7,838 nucleotides of DNA from Actinobacteria bacterium UBA7422. GTDB lineage: Bacteria; Actinomycetota; Actinomycetes; S36-B12. The position numbers and the translations under genes were made by a program. Shown piece after piece: positions 1-5,960 of this stretch. Location: assembly GCA_002469525.1 (NCBI GenBank), contig DKME01000117.1, positions 1-7,838 of the forward strand, written 5' to 3'. How positions within the stretch are numbered: position 1 is the first letter of the stretch; the number at the start of each line of letters is the position of its first letter. Below the pieces are notes generated by a model, which saw nothing but the letters and a program-made list of their open reading frames with translations, was not told where the DNA came from and did no database searches.

Positions 1-162
1 GCACAGCAGGAGGCAGTAGTTGCCCCTCCGGCAACTGCACCAGCATCAGCTGGCGAGGACATGATCGCGCAATTGGAAAAACTTGCAGGCTTGAAGGCGG
101 CCGGAGTACTTTCAGAAGAAGAATTTACTGCCGCTAAGGCAAAACTGATCTCGGGGAGTTAA
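1..162 (+). CDS. SHOCT-domain protein, C-terminal end (5' part outside window)
   Basis: This open frame enters from the left edge and ends at TAA 160-162, leaving 53 residues. The first ~20 residues are an Ala/Pro-rich, low-complexity linker. The last ~30 residues match the SHOCT (short C-terminal domain) pattern: a helix carrying LEKLAGLKAAGVLSEEEF, then a second helix with AKAKLI near the stop. SHOCT domains sit at the C-termini of many otherwise unrelated bacterial proteins, often membrane or stress-related, and are thought to mediate oligomerisation or attachment. They do not define the function of the whole protein, so the role of this gene cannot be told from what is visible. It ends 99 bp before the next start, so it is probably a separate transcription unit. 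Confidence 0.8.
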   Translation, partial: AQQEAVVAPPATAPASAGEDMIAQLEKLAGLKAAGVLSEEEFTAAKAKLISGS

Positions 163-220
163 TTTCGCGCACGTCCCCTGGTCATGTGTTCTTCCACCGG
201 TCTTGCCCGTTCAAAGTTGG

Positions 221-253
221 TTGAAAGTGGAACCAAATGTCTTAGGCTGCGTC
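221..253 (+). promoter_or_regulatory. Candidate promoter for the dsbE-ccdA pair (ECF-sigma-like, overlapping a SigA-like one)
   Basis: TGGAAC at 228-233 and CGTC at 250-253 are separated by 16 bp, which resembles the AAC / CGT core of group-type ECF sigma promoters. An alternative housekeeping reading uses TTGAAA (221-226), a 16-bp spacer and TAGGCT (243-248), matching the loose actinobacterial -10 TANNNT. Both readings put transcription start within about 7 bases of the ATG at 262, so the mRNA would be leaderless or nearly so. This agrees with the absence of a Shine-Dalgarno sequence before 262. It is a motif-based inference; the two readings cannot be separated by eye. Confidence 0.45.
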
Positions 254-261
254 ACACCCCT

Positions 262-915
262 ATGAAGACTTCACGAACTACCTCAAAATTGACAGTGTCA
301 ATCGCCGGCCTTGCAGCTGGAGCACTACTACTGGCTGGGTGTTCCTCAGACATGGACGAGTCGAGCATGGATGACGCGGGCTCCGTAAGTGAATCCGTAA
401 CTGAATCCGCGAGTGAATCCGTGGGCGGGCTGACCGATGAAAGTAGCGAGATGGCGCCGACCGAAGAAACTGTTGAAAGTGACATGGAATCGGTGGAACC
501 GGCAGTTGTTGCTAATCCTTTGCCCGTGTTTTCAAGTACGACCCTTGATGGTCAGTCTGTAACCCAGGCAACTTACGAGGGAAAGCCAACAATCATGTGG
601 TTCTGGGCACCGTGGTGTTCGGTCTGCCGTGGTGAAGCGCCCACAATCTCAGAAGTTGCCAGTGAACTTGATGGCAGCGTTGACGTTGTTGGAGTTGCCG
701 CACTCGGTTCAACCGAAGAAATGGACACCTTCGTCTCGGACACCGGGATCGGGAACATCTCTAATCTGAACGATCCCGATGCAGAGGTGTGGAGTGTTTT
801 TGGTGTCGCGTCACAGCCAGCTTTCGCCTTCATTGGTGCTGACGGTTCGATCGATGTAGTTGCTGGATCGCTAGATAAAGAGGAGATACTCGAGAGGGCA
901 GCAAACCTCGGGTAA
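262..915 (+). CDS. dsbE: MPT53/DsbE-like thioredoxin-fold lipoprotein
   Basis: This is a predicted extracytoplasmic thiol-disulfide oxidoreductase, lipid-anchored to the outer face of the membrane. From ATG 262 it has 217 residues: a basic N-terminus (KTSR...K), a hydrophobic stretch and lipobox LLAGC with the lipidated Cys at 27. An acidic Ser/Glu/Asp-rich linker spans ~28-82, and a thioredoxin/TlpA domain ~85-217. The active site is WCSVC (Cys119, Cys122) after FWAP, and the cis-proline is Pro186 in SQPAF. The segment around GVAALG, NLNDPDAEVW and QPAFAF recalls M. tuberculosis MPT53 (Rv2878c), whose partner Rv2877c is also CcdA-like. Actinobacterial DsbE of this type has been described as an oxidase of secreted proteins. 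An upstream in-frame ATG at 184 was rejected because it would bury the signal peptide behind 26 residues and overlap the promoter. The ccdA gene follows after 6 bp. A reductant role for cytochrome c or another substrate remains possible. Confidence 0.88.
   Translation: MKTSRTTSKLTVSIAGLAAGALLLAGCSSDMDESSMDDAGSVSESVTESASESVGGLTDESSEMAPTEETVESDMESVEPAVVANPLPVFSSTTLDGQSVTQATYEGKPTIMWFWAPWCSVCRGEAPTISEVASELDGSVDVVGVAALGSTEEMDTFVSDTGIGNISNLNDPDAEVWSVFGVASQPAFAFIGADGSIDVVAGSLDKEEILERAANLG
388..423 (+). repeat. Three 12-bp tandem repeats encoding the Ser/Glu linker
   Basis: Three consecutive 12-bp units (388-399, 400-411, 412-423) share the core TGAATCCG and differ at a few positions. They encode SESV, TESA and SESV inside the acidic linker between the lipidated cysteine and the thioredoxin domain. 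Being in frame and a multiple of three, copy-number change would lengthen or shorten the tether without breaking the gene. Confidence 0.7.
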
Positions 916-921
916 CTTCAC

Positions 922-1791
922 ATGGATACCGCAACACTTTCCCTCGCGATCATTGCGGGATTACTCGCAACTTTTAATCCGTGCGGCTTCGCCTTGCTGC
1001 CTGCCTACATGGGCATGATTGCCGCGGCAAATGAAGGGCGCAGCAAAGCGCAGGCACTTGTTGGTGGCTTGCGTTTTGCATCGGGCATGACCGTTGGTTT
1101 CATTCTGGTGTTTGGGACTTTTGGGTTGGTGTTTGCTCCCTTTGCATCGGCAATATCTCAATATCTACCAATAGTCACAATCGTTGTTGGGTTTCTAATT
1201 GTCGGACTCGGTTTTTGGTTGTTACTTGGGCGAAAGATTGGAAGTGGTGCTGGCCTAATTCGAGGTTGGGCGCCGGGTGAGCGTTGGATTTCCCAAGTCG
1301 GCTACGGATTCACTTTCGCGATCGTTTCCCTGTCCTGCACATTTGGACCTTTCCTCGCGGTCACCGGTGCCTCGATACGCTCGAGTGATTTTTTTGGGAT
1401 CGTCTTTACTTTTATTGCATTTGCATTAGGCATGGGGGCTGCCGTTACCGTAATTGCTGTATCTACCGCACTCGTTGGTTCACAGGTGAGTGTGTGGATG
1501 CGCGCCAAGTCTGGCGTGATTTCACGGATCACGGGGAGTCTGGTAATTCTGGCCGGGATCTACGTCACCTGGTTTGGGTGGTTCGAGTGGCGGGTGAACT
1601 CCGGTGAGCAAATTGGTGACCCAATTATCGGTGTGGTCACCGATGCACAAGCCTGGGTTGTCAACACCCTGAGTTCGAATTCGGGGTTGGTTGTCAGCCT
1701 CGTTATTCTCGTGGTGCTTGTTGGTGTTGCCGCTATCGTTGTCGGTCGTAATCGGCGAGCTACAACGTCCGAGAAATCAGAACTTTCATAA
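922..1791 (+). CDS. ccdA: CcdA/DsbD-family transmembrane electron-transfer protein
   Basis: This integral membrane protein of 289 residues is predicted to carry reducing equivalents from cytoplasmic thioredoxin across the membrane to extracytoplasmic thioredoxin-fold partners. The conserved cysteine pair is visible: Cys21 in the NPCGF motif of helix 1 and Cys139 in SCTFGPF of helix 4. Hydrophobic segments lie at about 5-33, 50-74, 82-103, 126-150, 158-186, 202-221 and 255-275. That is the usual six-helix CcdA core plus one extra C-terminal helix, then a short charged tail. It starts 6 bp after the upstream lipoprotein gene stop, so the two are almost certainly cotranscribed and CcdA is the likely redox partner of that lipoprotein. 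Length and neighbour match M. tuberculosis Rv2877c from memory. No resB/ccsA-like gene follows, so a dedicated role in cytochrome c maturation is not supported here. Its last 32 bp overlap the convergent acyl-CoA dehydrogenase gene. Confidence 0.9.
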   Translation: MDTATLSLAIIAGLLATFNPCGFALLPAYMGMIAAANEGRSKAQALVGGLRFASGMTVGFILVFGTFGLVFAPFASAISQYLPIVTIVVGFLIVGLGFWLLLGRKIGSGAGLIRGWAPGERWISQVGYGFTFAIVSLSCTFGPFLAVTGASIRSSDFFGIVFTFIAFALGMGAAVTVIAVSTALVGSQVSVWMRAKSGVISRITGSLVILAGIYVTWFGWFEWRVNSGEQIGDPIIGVVTDAQAWVVNTLSSNSGLVVSLVILVVLVGVAAIVVGRNRRATTSEKSELS

Positions 1792-2914
1792 CTTCATTGG
1801 TGCCACCGTAAATTGGTTGCACCCGGGCACCAGCATGCATGCGCGCGATCGGGTACTCGGCCATGAATCCGTAGCCGCCGAATATTTGCACGCAACGGCT
1901 GATCACGGATACTTGCATATCGGTGCAGTAGTACTTGGCTCGCGAGGCTGTTGCAGCATCAAGTTTTCCTTGAGTGTGTAATCCAATGCAGTAGTCAAGG
2001 AATGCTCGTGCTGCCATAACTTCGGTTGTGACTTCTGCCAACACAAAACCTGTGTTTTGAAAATTCAGAATTGGTTTGTCGAAAGCTTCACGTTGCTTGG
2101 CGTATTCGATTGTGAGTTCTGTTGCTGCTTGGGCCGAGGAGACTGCCGAGATAGCAATGGCTAAACGTTCTTGGGGCAACTCTTCCATGAGTTGGATAAA
2201 GCCTTGGCCTTCCTGCGTTCCGAGCAGATTCTCAACGGGGACTTTCATGTCCGCAAAGAAGAGTTCGCGGGTGTCCTGACCGTGTTGCCCAATTTTTTGG
2301 AGGACGCGACCGCGTTCGAAACCAGCAAGGCCTTCGGTTTCAATGAGGATGAGCGAAATTCCCTTTGCACCCTCGCCGCCGGTGCGACACACGACAACAA
2401 TCAAGTTGGCATGGGATCCGTTGGTAATGAAAGTCTTGCTGCCGTTAATCACGTACTGGTCGCCCTCGCGTTTGGCTGTGGTACGAATTCCTTGCAGGTC
2501 AGATCCTGCACCGGGCTCGGTCATTGCAATGGCGCCGACAAGTTCACCGGTGGCAAGTTTGGGGAGCCATTTACGTTTTTGCTCTTCAGTGCCATATTTA
2601 AATATGTACGGCGCGACAATCGTGGAATGGACCACGTAACCAAAACTGTCGTCGGTGCTTATGCCTTGTTCCCAAATGACCGCAGCCTCCTGTGCGAAGT
2701 CTCCACCTCCACCTCCGTACTCTTCTGGGATCGTGATGCACAGCAATCCAGCATCCCCTGCTTTATTCCACAACTCCCGGTCCACCTGATGGTTCTCACC
2801 GAACCGGTCAAGGTTGGGAACGACTTCCTTTGCAAAGAAAGTCTGGGCGAGTTCGGCAACCGGCTTTACGTCATCGGTCATCCATGGGGATTCATAAGGT
2901 TGAGGCATCAACAT
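1760..2914 (-). CDS. Acyl-CoA dehydrogenase, long-chain (LCAD/ACADL)-like, FadE type
   Basis: This FAD-dependent enzyme should catalyse the first beta-oxidation step, acyl-CoA to trans-2-enoyl-CoA, passing electrons to ETF. It has 384 residues, normal for the family: N-terminal helical domain ~13-124, middle beta domain from ~128 with TEPGAGSDL at 132-140, C-terminal helical domain ~236-384 with QIFGGYGFM at 343-351. The position that carries the catalytic Glu in MCAD-type enzymes (YEGT) is Gly370 here (YGGTNE 369-374). As in LCAD and isovaleryl-CoA dehydrogenase, the base is instead likely Glu249 in ELPQERL. This points to long-chain or branched substrates, though the chain length cannot be read from sequence. 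The ATG at 2914 has AAAGGAG five bases upstream; a second ATG two codons later is possible. It is the last gene of the operon, 22 bp after the CaiB-like gene. Confidence 0.93.
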   Translation of the reverse strand: MLMPQPYESPWMTDDVKPVAELAQTFFAKEVVPNLDRFGENHQVDRELWNKAGDAGLLCITIPEEYGGGGGDFAQEAAVIWEQGISTDDSFGYVVHSTIVAPYIFKYGTEEQKRKWLPKLATGELVGAIAMTEPGAGSDLQGIRTTAKREGDQYVINGSKTFITNGSHANLIVVVCRTGGEGAKGISLILIETEGLAGFERGRVLQKIGQHGQDTRELFFADMKVPVENLLGTQEGQGFIQLMEELPQERLAIAISAVSSAQAATELTIEYAKQREAFDKPILNFQNTGFVLAEVTTEVMAARAFLDYCIGLHTQGKLDAATASRAKYYCTDMQVSVISRCVQIFGGYGFMAEYPIARMHAGARVQPIYGGTNEVMKVLISRTL

Positions 2915-2936
2915 GTTGGCTCCTTTTACGCTGTTT

Positions 2937-3788
2937 CTACTGAGGAATTTCTACTAGTGGTACATCTTTTTCTCTGGCCCAGTGTTCCCACTGTTGTGAA
3001 GTCTTCGTTGCAAAGACTTTTGCGAAACCTTCGATGCTTCCGTCAACTTTGAGTTCGCTGAGAGTTCGTTGCGCAAAGTGGGGCTCGATCGCCGCGAGGG
3101 CGATCCAACCGTCTTGGGTTTCATAAATCCCGTAAAGGCCGAGGCCACCACCAAGTCCACCACCAGGTTTGGTGAGACCTCGGCGGTGTGGTTCGGCCAT
3201 GTCGTGCGCGACGCCAGCGAGGGCAACTTCCAGGTGCATTGCCACGCCGGTGCGCTCGCGGTGTAGCAGTGCAGCGATTGCCATTTGCGTTGCTCGTTCG
3301 CTTCCGGCCATGTCGGCGATCAAAGTCGTTGGCATTGCTGGTGGATTTACCAAACCGTTGATCGCTTGGTAGGTCAAGTCGTGTCCTGGACTATCGGCGC
3401 GCTCACCAGACTCACCAACAATTGCTATGTGACACAGTCGTGGATGTTTCACCGAAACAGAATGCGAGTCCATTCCAAGGCGCGCCAGCGCGCTCGGGCG
3501 AGAAGCTGTAATCAGAATGTCGGCTTGGGTCAACAGGGAATCGAGTTCCGCGATTCCTTCGGGTGATTTCAGGTCAAGGGTTACTACCTCCTGATCAACA
3601 TGAAGGTCGTCAAACCACTGCGGTAAGTAAATCTGTAGCGGGTCGCCACTGGGCGGAAGAACCGCAGTGACCCGTGCTCCAAGCTGGGTAAGCCTGGCGG
3701 CGGTGAGGGGCCCAGGGATATTGACGGCAAGTGAAACGATCCTGACTCCTGCGAGCAAATCGAGACTGTGCACTTGCTGGTTAGTCAC
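2937..3788 (-). CDS. Short CaiB/BaiF (CoA-transferase family III) protein, alpha-methylacyl-CoA racemase-like
   Basis: The 283-residue protein carries the family III N-terminal fold (LAGVRIVSLA... from ~12, LDLKSPEG ~71-78, DILITASRP ~90-98). The catalytic residues known from AMACR/MCR racemases appear to be present: His136 in GHD, Asp159 in IADMAG and Glu235 in AIEPHF. Such racemases interconvert (2R)- and (2S)-methylacyl-CoA, so that the S form can enter the acyl-CoA dehydrogenase step. It ends at VPLVEIPQ, roughly where typical 360-400-residue members begin their C-terminal return segment, so about 70-100 residues are missing. The 22 bp to the next gene leave no room for a frameshifted remainder. 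The start is GTG at 3788, overlapping the fadB stop by 8 bp (GTGACTAA) with AAAGG eight bases upstream, which suggests translational coupling. CoA-transferase activity, or a degenerate regulatory role, cannot be excluded. Confidence 0.82.
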   Translation of the reverse strand: MTNQQVHSLDLLAGVRIVSLAVNIPGPLTAARLTQLGARVTAVLPPSGDPLQIYLPQWFDDLHVDQEVVTLDLKSPEGIAELDSLLTQADILITASRPSALARLGMDSHSVSVKHPRLCHIAIVGESGERADSPGHDLTYQAINGLVNPPAMPTTLIADMAGSERATQMAIAALLHRERTGVAMHLEVALAGVAHDMAEPHRRGLTKPGGGLGGGLGLYGIYETQDGWIALAAIEPHFAQRTLSELKVDGSIEGFAKVFATKTSQQWEHWAREKDVPLVEIPQ

Positions 3789-5949
3789 CGATCAAACCTT
3801 TGCCGGAGGCTGCTCGCTCCACCAACCATGCGTTGGGCTCAAAACGATCGCCGTACTTGGCTGCGAGCTCCTGAGCGCGCGAAACGAAACCTGAAAGACC
3901 ACCGGCGTAATTGGTCATGTATTGAGCCGGACCCCCTGTTGCGGGCGGGAATCCGATTCCAAAAATTCCACCAATATTTGCGCTAGCAGTGTCGGTGAGG
4001 ACACCCTCCTGGATGCACTTCGCGGTTTCCAAAGCCATGATGAACCGGTAGCGGTCTTCCATGTCAGCAATTGGGTACTGCGTACCGGTAGTGAAGTGCT
4101 CCCGGATCCCTGGCCATAGTGTCTTAGGTGAACCATCGGTTGGGTAGTCGTAGAAACCTGCGCCAGCGGCACGGCCCTTGCGACCGAATTCGTTGACCAT
4201 GCGACCGATTACCTCTGCGCCAACTTCACTGGGTAATTCGATGCCCGCGGCCTGTGCCGCTTTCTCAGCTTCTGCACGAATATGTTGGGTGAGTGTCAAT
4301 GAAACTTCGTCCAACATGGCAAGTGGTGGTGCGGGGAAACCACCCTGGGTTGCCGAGCGTTCAATTGTTACTGGGTCGCAGCCTTCACCGACCATGGCAA
4401 CACCTTCACTGATCAAGGTGCCAAATACGCGGCTGGTGTAGAAGCCACGACTGTCGTTGACCACGATCGGGATTTTGCGAATCTGTTGCACAATGTCAAT
4501 TGCGCGAGCAACAGTTTCCTCTGATGTTTGTTCGCCCTTAATAATTTCTACGAGTTTCATTTTGTCCACGGGTGAGAAGAAATGCAGACCGATGAAATCA
4601 CTGGGCCGGGGTACATTGCGCGCCAGCCCGGTGATGGGAAGTGTTGACGTGTTGGAGCACAACAGGCAATCATCGGAAATGAATTCAAGTGCTTCGGCGA
4701 AAACCTTTGCCTTGAGGTCCGCGTCTTCAAAGACGGCTTCGATCAGGACGTCAATGCCGGCAAGATCAGCTGCAGACTCGGTCGGTGTGATGAGTGCCAA
4801 AATCCCATCGCGCTTTTCCTCGGTCATGCGACCGCGGCCCACGGCCTTGTTAAGAATTTTCTCCGAGTGGGCCTTGCCTTTTTCGGCATTGGCCTGCGTG
4901 ACGTCTTTGAGTACAACTTCCATGCCGGCACGTGCGCACTCGTATGCGATTCCGGCGCCCATCATGCCGGCACCAAGAATGCCAACTTTGGCAACCTTGC
5001 GCTTGTCAAAACCAGAGGGGCGAAGTGCTTCACCCGTCAGACTTTGCAGGTCAAAGAAAAATGCCTGAATCATGTTCGTTGAGGTGGGGCCGGTTGCAAG
5101 TTCGGTGAAGTAGCGGGACTCGATCCGGCTTGCAGTGTCAAAATCAACCTGGGCACCTTCAACCGCCGCGGCCATGATTGCTTTTGGTGCGGGAATATCT
5201 GCGCCTTTAAGTTGCTTGCGCAAGTTCGCTGGGAAAGCGGGCAGGTTCGCCGCAAAAGCCGGCGTGCTGGGGGTTCCACCGGGGATCTTGTAACCCTTGA
5301 CATCCCATGGCGCCACGCGTGCACTTTCATTTTCCTTGTTTGCAACTAACCATGCGTGCGCCGCGGGCAAGAGTTCCTCGCGGGTTGCCACGAGGTCTTC
5401 GATCAAACCTTTTTCCTTGGCCTTTGCCGGCTTGTAGCGCTGGCCTTGGAGTAGCCAATCAACAAGTGCTGCGGCAATTCCAAGTTTGCGCACCGAGCGG
5501 GTTACGCCACCCGCGCCTGGCAGCAGTCCGAGTGTTACTTCAGGGAACCCGATCTCGGTCTTGTTGTCGTCTACGGCAATCCGGTGGTGGCAGGCGAGTG
5601 CGAGTTCGAGTCCACCACCGAGGGCTGCGCCATTGATCGCGGCAACTGTTGGGCGGTCATATTTTTCTAGCCGTCGCAACAGTGATTTGATTCCCTCAAC
5701 CTGCTCAAATAGGCGCTGCGCGTCGTCTGGACCGACACTGATCAGTGACTTGAGGTCACCACCTGCGAAGAAAGTTTTCTTGCCACTTGCAACGATCACA
5801 CCGTTGATTGAGTCTTTCTCAGATTCAAGGCGGTCAAGTGTTGCCGCGAAGCTTTCCGAGAATGCTTGGTTCATGGTGTTCGCGCCAGCGTTCGGGTCAT
5901 CGATAGTGAGAGTTACGAAGCCGTCATTGTCCTTTTCAAAGTTGATCAT
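3781..5949 (-). CDS. fadB: FadB: enoyl-CoA hydratase / 3-hydroxyacyl-CoA dehydrogenase
   Basis: This bifunctional enzyme hydrates trans-2-enoyl-CoA and oxidises L-3-hydroxyacyl-CoA with NAD+, the second and third steps of beta-oxidation. It has 722 residues. The N-terminal crotonase domain (~1-190) has oxyanion-hole segments FFAGGD (60-65) and NGAALGGG (106-113), with catalytic Glu115 and Glu137 (GFPEVTLG). The NAD-binding domain starts near 318 with GAGMMG (326-331). The dehydrogenase site has Ser432/Asn433 in CSNTST, His456 in GLHFFSP and Glu468 in KLVEII, the same 12-residue His-Glu spacing as in E. coli FadB. A C-terminal helical 3HCDH domain follows (~500-720). Length and motifs agree with M. 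tuberculosis FadB (Rv0860), the alpha subunit of a trifunctional complex with FadA. The ATG at 5949 has AAGGG eight bases upstream, overlapping the fadA stop; the intergenic gap is 11 bp. Confidence 0.96.
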   Translation of the reverse strand: MINFEKDNDGFVTLTIDDPNAGANTMNQAFSESFAATLDRLESEKDSINGVIVASGKKTFFAGGDLKSLISVGPDDAQRLFEQVEGIKSLLRRLEKYDRPTVAAINGAALGGGLELALACHHRIAVDDNKTEIGFPEVTLGLLPGAGGVTRSVRKLGIAAALVDWLLQGQRYKPAKAKEKGLIEDLVATREELLPAAHAWLVANKENESARVAPWDVKGYKIPGGTPSTPAFAANLPAFPANLRKQLKGADIPAPKAIMAAAVEGAQVDFDTASRIESRYFTELATGPTSTNMIQAFFFDLQSLTGEALRPSGFDKRKVAKVGILGAGMMGAGIAYECARAGMEVVLKDVTQANAEKGKAHSEKILNKAVGRGRMTEEKRDGILALITPTESAADLAGIDVLIEAVFEDADLKAKVFAEALEFISDDCLLCSNTSTLPITGLARNVPRPSDFIGLHFFSPVDKMKLVEIIKGEQTSEETVARAIDIVQQIRKIPIVVNDSRGFYTSRVFGTLISEGVAMVGEGCDPVTIERSATQGGFPAPPLAMLDEVSLTLTQHIRAEAEKAAQAAGIELPSEVGAEVIGRMVNEFGRKGRAAGAGFYDYPTDGSPKTLWPGIREHFTTGTQYPIADMEDRYRFIMALETAKCIQEGVLTDTASANIGGIFGIGFPPATGGPAQYMTNYAGGLSGFVSRAQELAAKYGDRFEPNAWLVERAASGKGLIGD

Positions 5950-5960
5950 TTTTTCAGCCC

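Noticed and set aside
154..178. Possible terminator after the SHOCT gene (GGGGA ... TCCCC)
   Set aside because: Only a five-base stem with a long loop and no T-run follows, so it is not a convincing terminator.
184..261. N-terminal extension of the lipoprotein from an upstream ATG at 184
   Set aside because: It would place 26 residues before a standard lipoprotein signal peptide and covers the promoter-like motifs. The ATG at 262 gives a normal lipobox position.
2593..2606. Perfect 14-bp palindrome CATATTTAAATATG
   Set aside because: It is inside the acyl-CoA dehydrogenase coding sequence (YIFKY). About one such palindrome per 16 kb is expected by chance, so it needs no special explanation.
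2171..3052. Long open frame on the + strand (293 codons)
   Set aside because: It lies antisense to the clearly conserved acyl-CoA dehydrogenase and the end of the CaiB-like gene, shows no recognisable domain and no ribosome binding site; a codon-bias shadow.
4457..5068. Open frame on the + strand (203 codons) opposite fadB
   Set aside because: It is antisense to the conserved 3-hydroxyacyl-CoA dehydrogenase domain, has Ser/Arg-rich composition typical of shadows and no family signature.
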